Source of the DNA: Candidatus Competibacteraceae bacterium | GTDB lineage: Bacteria; Pseudomonadota; Gammaproteobacteria; Competibacterales; Competibacteraceae | NCBI GenBank assembly: GCA_012032855.1 | Contig: JAAUQA010000262.1 | Coordinates: forward strand, 1 to 5,457 | Length of the DNA stretch: 5,457 nucleotides | Reading direction: 5' to 3' | In this document: in pieces, positions 1 to 5,252 of the stretch | Position numbering within the stretch: the first letter of the stretch is position 1 | How the letters are laid out: each line of letters opens with the position of its first letter | Made by a program: the position numbers and the translations under genes | The notes under the pieces: generated by a model | Seen by the model: only the letters and a program-made list of their open reading frames with translations | Told to the model about the DNA's origin: nothing | The model's database searches: none

Positions 1-96
1 AGCTTTCCAGCCATTTGTCCGTAAATGTTTCAATACCGCCCCGCCCTGTCTGCCAGTCGCGCCGGTCACTAGAATCGTTTTTTGCGATTTATCCAT
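1..96 (-). CDS. NmrA-type NAD(P)-binding protein, N-terminal 32 residues only
   Basis: Only the first 32 codons lie in the window; the gene runs off the left edge. The peptide starts MDKSQKTILVTGATGRQGG, a beta strand followed by the glycine-rich dinucleotide loop G12-x-x-G15-x-x-G18 of an atypical short-chain dehydrogenase. The TGATGRQG wording is characteristic of NmrA-like or NAD(P)H-binding epimerase-fold proteins, which act as redox sensors or reductases in the cytoplasm. The substrate cannot be told from this much. The start is the first ATG (94-96) in frame. The only purine-rich stretch upstream (agaggaag, about 20 bases away) is too far for a convincing ribosome binding site, so expression may be coupled to the gene ending at 132, 35 bases upstream. 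It is the last visible gene of the minus-strand group. Confidence 0.8.
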   Translation of the reverse strand, partial: MDKSQKTILVTGATGRQGGAVLKHLRTNGWKA

Positions 97-131
97 TTTC
101 GTTCTCGGCTGATCTACTTCCTCTGAGGGGG

Positions 132-532
132 CTACTTGGCCCTCATCCGGTTATTGCGTGGGTTATGCTCTACCTCGGCCAGCCCCAAGGCTTCCATGAG
201 GGGCGAAATGTACAGGGCAAAACGCCCTCGATAGCCCTTTTTCAGCCCGTACCATCCGCCGATGGGGTTTTCCGGGGAACGAGCCCAGTGTTCCACCGTT
301 CCTGGTTTGGTTTCCTGTTTTTCGTCCTTACTGCCCAGGGGCATCCAATCCCCATGTTTTCGAGCATGGCATGGAGATCGGCCAGTGCGCGATAGTCGTA
401 ATGCAGCACCGTTTTGCCTACCGTGCAGACGATAATTTCACGGCCGTCTTTTTCCGTCACGTACATTTCATATTCTGATGTCAATGGCGGTGTTTTTAGC
501 CGCCACGGGTTATCTTGCGTTCTTTTTTCCAT
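132..532 (-). CDS. small conserved protein resembling DUF6855 family, split by a one-base frameshift
   Basis: Two overlapping frames make one protein of about 133 residues. The first part (from 532) contains EYEMYVTEKDGREIIVCTVG and YRALADLHAMLENMG. The second, in the next frame, continues DWMPLGSKDEKQETKPGTVE and ends with GLAEVEHNPRNNRMRAK before TAG at 132-134. One extra G in the G4 run (C4 at 350-353 on the plus strand) would join them. I recognise the sequence style as a conserved family of unknown function that I believe is DUF6855; the name is from memory. There is no signal peptide or membrane segment, so it should be cytoplasmic. The start at 532 is chosen because AGGAG lies 8 bases upstream; the longer reading from 574 has no such site and overlaps the preceding gene. 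It lies 38 bases after the SRPBCC gene, so co-transcription is likely. Confidence 0.75.
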
Positions 533-570
533 TTGTTTTGCTCCTTTTGGGTAGCAGACTGAACTGACTG

Positions 571-1046
571 TCAATCCTGCCGATTTTGAATCGCTTCAGC
601 TTCTTGTTTTAGATCGGCCGCAAACTGTTCAAACGATTCGTCAAATGAGGGGATAAATCGTGAAAACAACGGAACAATAAGCCCCCAATTTTTTCGCGCA
701 TGGTAAAAACAATGGCGTTTTGTTGGCCTTTTTCCAGGCTGTACACGCGGCTGCCCTGGTTGTCACCCCATACCAACCGGCGTTCAGCTTCCATTTCCTT
801 TATCTTCAAAGTGAAGGTCCGCTTCTCATCAAGCGTCGATTTGAGCTTGATGGTTTGCCCAAGCTGAATATCCCCTTCAACTGAAACCACGGTGCGGTTC
901 CATCGGGGAAAGTCAGCCGCATTGGTCAGCAGCGACCAAATAATTGCCGCATCGGCCTGAATGGGTAGGCGTACGGCCGTTTCCCGGCTAAATGCTGTCT
1001 TCACCGTCACGGCCTTGCCTGCGGGTAATAAAGAGATGTCTGTCAT
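571..1046 (-). CDS. SRPBCC (START/Bet v1-like) family protein, frameshifted near its C-terminus
   Basis: The frame from ATG at 1044-1046 (AGGAG 6 bases upstream) reads to a stop at 609-611, but conserved sequence leaves that frame near 671-672. With one C added on the coding strand, the end becomes PLFSRFIPSFDESFEQFAAD followed by a Lys/Glu/Gln-rich helix and TGA at 571-573, about 158 residues, the usual size for the family. Supporting motifs are RLPIQADAAIIWSLLTNAAD, FPRWNRTVVSVEGDIQLGQT and a long amphipathic C-terminal helix, the layout of polyketide-cyclase or dehydrase-like SRPBCC proteins. These bind hydrophobic ligands in a deep pocket; the ligand here is unknown. No signal peptide is seen. 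Genes of this kind often sit next to ECF sigma factors, as here, and the sigma fragment ends 52 bases upstream. Confidence 0.8.
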
Positions 1047-1098
1047 GTTTAACTCCTTTTTCTTTTTAGACGATCCAGAGCTAAAAAATGATAGGCTT

Positions 1099-1540
1099 TC
1101 ACGATTCCTCGTCTAAATAGGCCTCCATCACCTGCCGATTATGCTCTAAATGATGCAACTGCAATTCAGCAGCTCCCGATTCAAACGGATCTAACTCCCG
1201 CAATATCTTTAGGCGAAGATCAAATAACTGTTCCTTGCTTTCATTTTGCGCATCCCGCACCATCTGAATGCGCACCAACGCTTCCTGAGCATCTTGCTGC
1301 GGATTAAAAATACCGTTCAATTCCGTACACTGGTGGCAAATTCCCTGCTTGTTGATCAAAGAGCAGCGATGATCAAAAATATCGATCATCTTGCTGCGTC
1401 CCAGGCGCAAGTAATATTTCACCATCGCCTCGGTCTGGTTCATGATCTGGGCAATTTCCTTTACCTTGAAGCCATCAAACTTCCTTCAAAAAGAGGGTGA
1501 GCTGCTGCTCCAGCGAGTCGGTAGCATCAAGAGAAACAGG
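1099..1540 (-). pseudogene. C-terminal part of a sigma-70 family (ECF-like) factor, N-terminal half missing
   Basis: The open frame from ATG 1441-1443 encodes 114 residues, but conserved sequence begins earlier. Directly upstream the DNA reads FKVKEIAQIMNQTEAMVKYY, a sigma region 4-like helix-turn-helix. It is followed by GRSKMIDIFDHRCSLINKQG, a paired-cysteine stretch (ICHQC) and ELNGIFNP. A C-terminal extension with these cysteines is something I recall from a subgroup of ECF-type sigma factors. In the preceding frame, LEQQLTLFLKEV matches the usual end of the sigma linker; removing one T from TTT (plus-strand AAA 1477-1479) joins both parts as LKEV-DGFKVKEIA. Region 2, needed for core binding and -10 recognition, is absent: bolA begins 120 bases further up. 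The piece therefore cannot act as a sigma factor. The left boundary given (1540) is approximate. Confidence 0.6.
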
Positions 1541-1663
1541 TTGTTGCTCCGCCGGATCGGCGGCATACAGTGAGTAACTCAGAGTCAGAAACAGTGCCAA
1601 TAAAACTAGACGGTGTTTGCGGTCAGACATGTCAGCGAATACTTCCAGTTTAGTGGGTTTCAC
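1475..1663 (-). CDS. short ORF with signal-peptide-like N-terminus, probably a chimera with the sigma fragment
   Basis: This 62-codon frame starts either at GTG 1661-1663, overlapping the bolA stop by two bases, or more plausibly at ATG 1628-1630 (GGAAG 11 bases upstream). From the ATG it reads MSDRKHRLVLLALFLTLSYS and then LYAADPAEQQ: a positively charged start, a hydrophobic core and an Ala-containing cleavage site, as in a Sec signal peptide. The last third (LEQQLTLFLKEV) looks like sigma-factor linker and runs into the sigma fragment after a one-base slip. Exported parvulin-type proline isomerases often follow bolA in related genomes, so this may be the first exon-sized piece of such a gene cut by a rearrangement; that is inference. 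I do not recognise the mature part as any family. Confidence 0.35.
   Translation of the reverse strand: MKPTKLEVFADMSDRKHRLVLLALFLTLSYSLYAADPAEQQPVSLDATDSLEQQLTLFLKEV
1549..1563. repeat. 15-base perfect palindrome (6-base arms, 3-base spacer)
   Basis: CCGCCG-GAT-CGGCGG is a perfect inverted repeat. It lies inside the short signal-peptide-like ORF (codes for AADPAE on the minus strand), at about the place where that ORF changes from leader peptide to sigma-like sequence. It may be chance, a short hairpin, or a mark of the join. Confidence 0.4.
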
Positions 1664-1928
1664 AATTCTGCGGGCGTCAGCGCTTTGATGCTGAGCGCAT
1701 GAATCTCTTGCTTCATGAGATCATCAACCGCTGATAAACCAGACGATGGCGTTGTAAAAGGGGTTTGCCGTCGAATAGCGGAGATACGATCAAGACGTTG
1801 AAGTGCCCGCCGCCGGAACGCGCACCGGCATGTCCGACATGGGCCGCGCTGTCGTCAATAATTTCCAATTCGGTTGGTGTCAGTGCAGCGCGCAAGCGCT
1901 GTTCGATCAGCGTCACTCTATCATTCAT
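1660..1928 (-). CDS. bolA: BolA family protein, frameshifted in the last third
   Basis: BolA proteins are small cytoplasmic partners of monothiol glutaredoxins that ligate a [2Fe-2S] cluster and influence iron handling and cell shape. The frame from ATG 1926-1928 gives 71 residues including [40 protein letters not shown] and LQRHRLVYQ, the BolA core and its nucleic-acid-binding-like segment. It then ends early. Adding one base near 1728-1733 restores [20 protein letters not shown] and a TGA at 1660-1662, for a normal length of about 89 residues. The restored tail includes the invariant histidine (IHALSI) used as cluster ligand. The start codon overlaps the yciI stop as ATGA, so translation is probably coupled. 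A BolA-like relative such as IbaG is less likely, given the [12 protein letters not shown] segment. Confidence 0.9.
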
Positions 1929-2224
1929 GGCAGAACCTTTTTGAAAGGAATCACCTCGACTGAAGCAAAAACACCGGCTTCCATGTAGGGATCGGCGTCG
2001 GCCCAGGTCTTTGCCTCTTCCAAAGAGGGAAATTCTACCACCATGAGACTGCCGCTGAACCCTGCCGGACCGGGATCGGGGCTATCGATAGCAGGGCAAG
2101 GACCGGCGAGCACCACGCGGCCTTGGGCTTGTAACTCCTGCAGGCGCTCCAAATGGGCGGGACGAACTTCCAGGCGTTTTTCCAAGCTACCCGGTTTATC
2201 CCGACCGATAACGGCATACAACAT
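1925..2224 (-). CDS. yciI: YciI family protein (YCII domain)
   Basis: An intact 99-residue cytoplasmic protein of the ferredoxin-like dimeric alpha/beta-barrel superfamily. It reads [20 protein letters not shown], then [24 protein letters not shown], a flexible loop, and the C-terminal [20 protein letters not shown]. The single histidine in RPAHL is residue 24, the conserved position proposed as catalytic in the YCII family. The physiological reaction of YciI proteins is not settled. Length matches the Haemophilus and E. coli proteins. AGGAG lies 8 bases before ATG 2222-2224, which fixes the start. It is the first gene of a two-gene unit with bolA (4-base overlap) and diverges from yciO across a 225-base spacer. 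This is one of few genes here without an indel. Confidence 0.95.
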   Translation of the reverse strand: MLYAVIGRDKPGSLEKRLEVRPAHLERLQELQAQGRVVLAGPCPAIDSPDPGPAGFSGSLMVVEFPSLEEAKTWADADPYMEAGVFASVEVIPFKKVLP

Positions 2225-2449
2225 AAGCTGGGCTCCTTATAATGGCTGATAAAACTTGTGAGATGATCTAGCGCAGTGTGTAGGTGTAGATTAAACGGTG
2301 CGCATCTGATCGGTTGCACAACAGTGTAGCGGTTAATGCGCTGAACGTATTCCTGCCATTCAACACTAATCCAAACCCATGGAGGCAATTCCGCAAGCTG
2401 GACTTACACATTGAGTTGGTCAGCTCGTGTTGCAATTGAGTTTATTAGT
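2225..2449. promoter_or_regulatory. divergent yciI / yciO intergenic region
   Basis: A 225-base spacer separates the starts of yciI (left) and yciO (right) and must hold promoters for both unless trpH-like or other genes once lay here. I see the yciI ribosome binding site (ctcct 2233-2237) and a TATAAT on the plus strand at 2238-2243 that lacks a good -35 partner. I see no convincing operator, riboswitch or terminator. The open frames crossing it are not recognisable as genes. Confidence 0.4.
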
Positions 2450-3071
2450 ATGAGCCAGTTTTTCAGTATTCACCCCATCAATCCCGAACGGCGGCTGATC
2501 CGTCAAGCGGCGGATATTATTCGAGATGGCGGCGTGATCGCCTACCCCACTGATTCCAGTTATGCGTTAGGGTGTCATCTGGGCGACAAGGCTGCAATGG
2601 AGCGCATTCGCCAAATCCGTCGCATGGACAGACACCATAACTTCACCTTAGTTTGCTGCGATCATCTCGGAAATCGCTACCTATGCGCGAGTGGACAACA
2701 CCCAGTATCGGCTATTGAAAGCCGCGACGCCGGGACCGTTCACGTTCATTCTGCGTGCTACCCACGAAGTCCCGCGGCGTTTGCAACATCCAAAACGCAA
2801 GACCATCGGTATCCGCATACCGGATCTTCCAATCGTGCAAGCGTTGCTGGAAGCTTTGGGCGAACCAATCATGAGTTCCACCTTGATTCTGCCGGGTGAG
2901 GAACAGTCCCTAAATGATCCGGAAATTATCCGGGAACACTTAGACCATCAACTGGATGTGATTATCGACGGCGGACCATGCAGTTTGGAGTACACCACCG
3001 TGCTCGATTTGACCGAGGAGGCGCCGCAGGTGTTGCGGCAAGGTCGCGGCGATGCGGAACCGTTTTTGTAA
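2450..3071 (+). CDS. yciO: YciO, YrdC/Sua5-fold protein (threonylcarbamoyl-AMP synthase family), frameshifted
   Basis: Residues from ATG 2450 read MSQFFSIHPINPERRLIRQA and GGVIAYPTDSSYALGCHLGD, the standard YciO start. The frame shifts near 2664. Deleting A2664 gives DLSEIATYARVDNTQYRLLK and then TPGPFTFILRAT, VPRRLQHPKRKTIGIRIPD, EPIMSSTLILPG and IDGGPCSLEYTTVLDLT, ending at TAA 3069-3071. The restored protein is 206 residues, full family length. YrdC/Sua5 relatives make threonylcarbamoyl-AMP for t6A37 of tRNA; YciO members share the fold but are a separate subgroup whose main role is less clear, so I name it YciO rather than TsaC. The ribosome binding site is weak (gag 9-11 bases upstream). 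The upstream TTG at 2411 is in frame but adds residues absent from the family. Unshifted, the frame runs on to 2899. Confidence 0.9.
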
Positions 3072-3123
3072 GATTATCGCCCCGGGACTGATGCTAACTA
3101 GGATGCTGGGCTGGCGGGGGCGA

Positions 3124-3141
3124 CGCGGCTAATCCACCGCG
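3124..3141. repeat. small inverted repeat before the Rpn gene
   Basis: CGCGG and CCGCG arms flank an 8-base loop, 16 bases before the Rpn start codon. There is no T-run, so it is not a convincing terminator for yciO; it could be a hairpin in the leader or chance in GC-rich DNA. Confidence 0.3.
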
Positions 3142-3156
3142 AGTTATACTATAGGC

Positions 3157-4175
3157 ATGACTCATGATCCGGCCTACAAGCTGCTCTTTTCCAAGCCGCG
3201 CATGGTAGCGGACCTGCTGCGTGGGTTTGTACCGCAACCTTGGGTAGAGCAGCTGGATTTCGACTCGTTGGAGAAACTCAACGTGCACTACGTCAGCGAC
3301 ACTCTGCGCTGGCGCGAAAGCGATGTGGTGTGGCGGGTACGCTTTCGTGACGGTTGGCTGTACGTGCTGTTGCTAATCGAATTCCAATCCCGCATTGATC
3401 CGTTCATGGCGTTGCGGTTATGGGTTTATCTGGGCTTGCTGTATCAAGACTTGCTTGCGCAAAAAAGCTCACCCCCAGCGGCAAACTGCCCCCGGTATTG
3501 CCGCTGGTGATCTACAATGGTGATCAACCCTGGACTGCGCCCACTCAGGTTGCGGAGATGTTGGAAACGCTACCAGAGTTAGCGCACTATCAACCCCGGT
3601 TCGAATACCTGCTGCTGGACGAAGGGCGATTGACGGACTCAGAATTGGCCTTACCGGGCAATCTGGTGGCCGCTTTGTTTCGCCTGGAAAACAGCCGGGA
3701 ACCGGCGGATATTCTGAACTTGCTCCGGCTCTTGATCGGTTGGTTAAAAGGCCCGGATTATGCGGAATTGAATGATGCGTTTCTGGCTTGGCTCAAACCG
3801 CTATTGGTGCGCACCCGATTCCCGGAAGATCAATTGCAAGCGATTGATGATTTATACGAGGTACAGACCATGTTAGCCGAACGTATGCAAACCTGGACTC
3901 AGGAGTGGAAACAACAGGGTCTTGAAGAAGGGCGTAAAAAAGGACTGGAGCAAGGACTGGAGCAAGGACTGGAGCAAGGACTGGAGCAAGGGCTTGAGCA
4001 AGGTGAACTACGCTCGCTGCGCCGCACGCTCAAGAAACAGTTGAACCAACGGTTTGGGGCTTTGCCTGAACGCATTGAGTATCAGGTTGAACAGGCGGAG
4101 AAACTCCAGCTGGAACAGTGGCTGGAGCAGATTTTGGAAGCCCCATCCCTGACCACGTTATTTCCTGATGCGTAG
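3157..4175 (+). CDS. Rpn family recombination-promoting nuclease / putative transposase (YhgA-like) with DUF4351 tail, frameshifted
   Basis: Start ATG 3157 gives MTHDPAYKLLFSKPRMVADL and LRGFVPQPWVEQLDFDSLEK, the typical opening of PF04754. The PD-(D/E)XK core is visible: SDTLRWRESDVVWRVRF with D56, and LLLIEFQS with E75 and Q77. At the A6 run 3461-3466 the frame slips; one added A continues KLTPSGKLPPVLPLVIYNGD, total about 339 residues. A coiled linker with five GLEQ units follows (3942-4001), then a C-terminal segment LRRTLKKQLNQRFGALPERI and LEQWLEQILEA that looks like DUF4351. Unshifted frames are 3157-3510 and 3420-4175. Rpn proteins are DNA endonucleases that promote RecA-independent recombination, and some act in phage defence. 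It stands alone on the plus strand; the upstream spacer is only 85 bases with TATACT at 3145-3150. Confidence 0.9.
3870..4175 (+). CDS. possible intragenic small protein (RpnS-like) from an internal start in the Rpn gene
   Basis: In the Rpn reading frame, ATG 3870-3872 is preceded by GAGGT (3858-3862) with a 7-base spacer, a better ribosome binding site than that of the full-length gene. Translation from here would give 101 residues: MLAERMQTWTQEW, the GLEQ repeat linker and the whole DUF4351-like tail, but no nuclease core. For E. coli Rpn proteins, small proteins made from an internal start and covering the C-terminal domain are reported to bind and block the full-length toxin; this architecture fits that scheme. 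The site lies exactly at the boundary between nuclease domain and linker. I could not find a convincing internal promoter, so it might be translated from the full-length transcript. Existence of the product is inference. Confidence 0.4.
   Translation: MLAERMQTWTQEWKQQGLEEGRKKGLEQGLEQGLEQGLEQGLEQGELRSLRRTLKKQLNQRFGALPERIEYQVEQAEKLQLEQWLEQILEAPSLTTLFPDA
3942..4001 (+). repeat. 12-base tandem repeat, five units, encoding GLEQ
   Basis: Four identical copies of ggactggagcaa (3942-3953, 3954-3965, 3966-3977, 3978-3989) are followed by a diverged fifth, gggcttgagcaa (3990-4001). The unit length is a multiple of three, so copy-number change keeps the frame and only lengthens or shortens a helical linker between the nuclease core and the DUF4351 tail. 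The identity of the four units at the nucleotide level indicates recent expansion by slippage. Confidence 0.95.
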
Positions 4176-4223
4176 AGGAAGCAAGGCGCTGGGCGCTTAA
4201 TAGTTGGGCCTGCACGAAAAAAC

Positions 4224-4491
4224 GGGGTCAGGTCTTTCTTTGATAAATATCGGAGGAGCGGGATCTGAGAGAAGTACCAGAAGCCAAGCAACCGTCTCCT
4301 GCTAAGTCTTTTTGTTTACTATGCGAGCAAGAACCCGCAGCTCAATGACGCCATCATTTTAGTTTATAGAGAGAATGCATCAATGCGCTGCGGGATGTCG
4401 GTAAGTCCTTGGCATCCGCTACTTGCCGGCAAGCAAGATCATCAAGAGGGTTGCGCCCATACACCGTGAGGCAAAAAGAAGATCTGACCCC
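4224..4491. mobile_element. 268-base segment with near-identical inverted ends, possible remnant of a Y1 (REP-associated) transposon
   Basis: The left end ggggtcaggtctttctttg (4224-4242) and the right end (4472-4491, reverse complement ggggtcagatcttctttttg) match except for one substitution and a short gap. No target duplication is seen, as expected for HUH/Y1 elements. From memory, ggggtcagg-type sequences commonly flank genes for REP-associated tyrosine transposases. Inside, a plus-strand frame from 4317 reads YYASKNPQLNDAIILVYREN followed by ASMR, which resembles the C-terminal part of such transposases, and then loses any likeness. The rest of a transposase (HUH motif, catalytic tyrosine) is absent. 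So this is either an internally deleted, non-autonomous derivative or another repeat type. It also fills the 316-base gap between the Rpn gene and the kinase fragment. Confidence 0.45.
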
Positions 4492-4493
4492 TA

Positions 4494-4703
4494 CCTCCTC
4501 GCGCTACTTACCCGTTCGTGGATCATAGCGAGCCCAAGTCCGGACGAGCGCTGGTGTGTCTTTTGGGTGTCGAATTCCACGCCGTCGTCCATGATTGCTA
4601 GCGAGAGTTCTGTGGGTGAAGGAGGGTGGAAGCGGACATCGATTTGATTGGCCCTTGCGTGCCTTAAGGCATTCGCCAACGCCTCGCGGAAGCTTAAGAA
4701 GCA
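4494..4703 (-). pseudogene. fragment of a NarX/HisKA_3-type sensor histidine kinase (HATPase_c domain)
   Basis: The minus strand encodes FLSFREALANALRHARANQI, the N-box (E-x-x-x-N-A-x-x-H-A) of HATPase_c kinases that pair with LuxR-type response regulators. Then come a spacer, MDDGVEFD in place of the G1 box (normally D-x-G-x-G; the second glycine is glutamate here) and GLGLAMIHERV, the G2 box. The dimerisation/phosphoacceptor domain and any sensor domain are missing upstream, and the sequence ends within about 15 bases of the inverted repeat at 4491, where the last glycines of the domain should be. The reading frame also slips there. It cannot be a working kinase. The missing glycine and truncation at both ends fit a decayed relic rather than a simple sequencing error. 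Confidence 0.75.
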
Positions 4704-5002
4704 TTGCTCTTCTCTTCATTTCGGATCCCGATACGCCGGACGAGACGATTCCGGAACTGCTCCAACGGATGTTTGGATTAACGCCTGCGGAATCCAGATT
4801 GACCGAGAGCCTAGTCAGAGGCTGCGACTTGACGCAAACCCAAGCCGATTTGCATATCAGTGAAAATACAGCCCGCACCCACTTGAAGAGTGTCTTCAGG
4901 AAGACAGATACGTCAAATCAAGCTGAGCTCGTTAAGTTGGTTGTAACAAGCCCCGCTTGGCGTAAATACCCGGCGAGCGACAGGCCCTCCGTTGACCATT
5001 GA
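4703..5002 (+). pseudogene. C-terminal fragment of a LuxR-type helix-turn-helix regulator
   Basis: From about 4703 the plus strand reads IALLFISDPDTPDETIPELL, then RMFGLTPAESRLTESLVRGC and the LuxR/GerE helix-turn-helix LTQTQADLHISENTARTHLK, then SVFRKTDTSNQAELVKLVVT and SPAWRK before TGA at 5000-5002. The pattern 'FISDPD...E-L-L-x-R-x-FGLTPAE' is typical of the last 100 residues of roughly 370-residue LuxR-family regulators that have an N-terminal sensing region rather than a receiver domain. An open frame continues upstream to 4595, but that part is the antisense of the kinase fragment and is not native sequence. Without its N-terminus and promoter the piece is unlikely to be regulated normally, though the DNA-binding domain itself looks complete. 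Confidence 0.8.
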
Positions 5003-5005
5003 GTA

Positions 5006-5027
5006 ACCTGCGCTCCTTAAAGCAGGT
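5006..5027. repeat. short inverted repeat just after the LuxR fragment
   Basis: ACCTGC and GCAGGT arms flank a 10-base loop immediately after the stop codon of the LuxR fragment. It sits where a terminator would be, but no T-run follows, so terminator function is doubtful. Confidence 0.3.
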
Positions 5028-5122
5028 ATCCGCACCCTGACACGCCTGTCTTATATACCGCAATAAAACTGTTACGCTCCGCCAGATGGGGCCATTTTTT
5101 TCCTGCCTGTTCAATAATGAAA

Positions 5123-5136
5123 GCGACTAAAGTCGC
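5123..5136. repeat. 14-base perfect palindrome GCGACT-AA-AGTCGC
   Basis: A perfect palindrome in the 250-base spacer before the spondin-domain gene, about 115 bases upstream of its start. The form (GCGACT...AGTCGC followed by gtctcgaacc) resembles REP-like palindromic elements scattered through some gammaproteobacterial genomes. A regulator-binding site is the alternative. Confidence 0.5.
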
Positions 5137-5252
5137 GTCTCGAACCCCACTTAGGTCGGATGTGGTTGCTGGCCGATCTCAAGACAATACTTCCATCCCT
5201 TCATGCTCGCTGAGGGTATGTCTTGTCACTAAATGATCGGAGGCTTTTCACG

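Noticed and set aside
15..395. 126-residue plus-strand open frame
   Set aside because: It is the antisense of the NmrA and DUF6855-like genes, which have conserved sequence on the minus strand.
2238..2243. TATAAT on the plus strand as -10 box for yciO
   Set aside because: The best -35 match at the right distance (cataca, 2215-2220) is poor, and the leader would be about 200 bases; it also overlaps the yciI ribosome binding region.
2035..2388. 117-residue minus-strand open frame across the yciI start and the spacer
   Set aside because: Most of it is yciI in another frame, and the part in the spacer shows no recognisable motif or ribosome binding site.
3145..3150. TATACT six bases before the Rpn start, suggesting a leaderless transcript
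   Set aside because: No -35 element is visible at 16-18 bases upstream, so the evidence is too thin to call a promoter.
4184..4198. Hairpin (aaggcgctgggcgctt) after the Rpn stop as terminator
   Set aside because: The stem is short with a wobble pair, the loop is three bases and no T-run follows.
5038..5062. ctgaca plus tatata as a promoter for the spondin gene
   Set aside because: The boxes are only 9 bases apart, and no -10-like hexamer lies at 16-18 bases.
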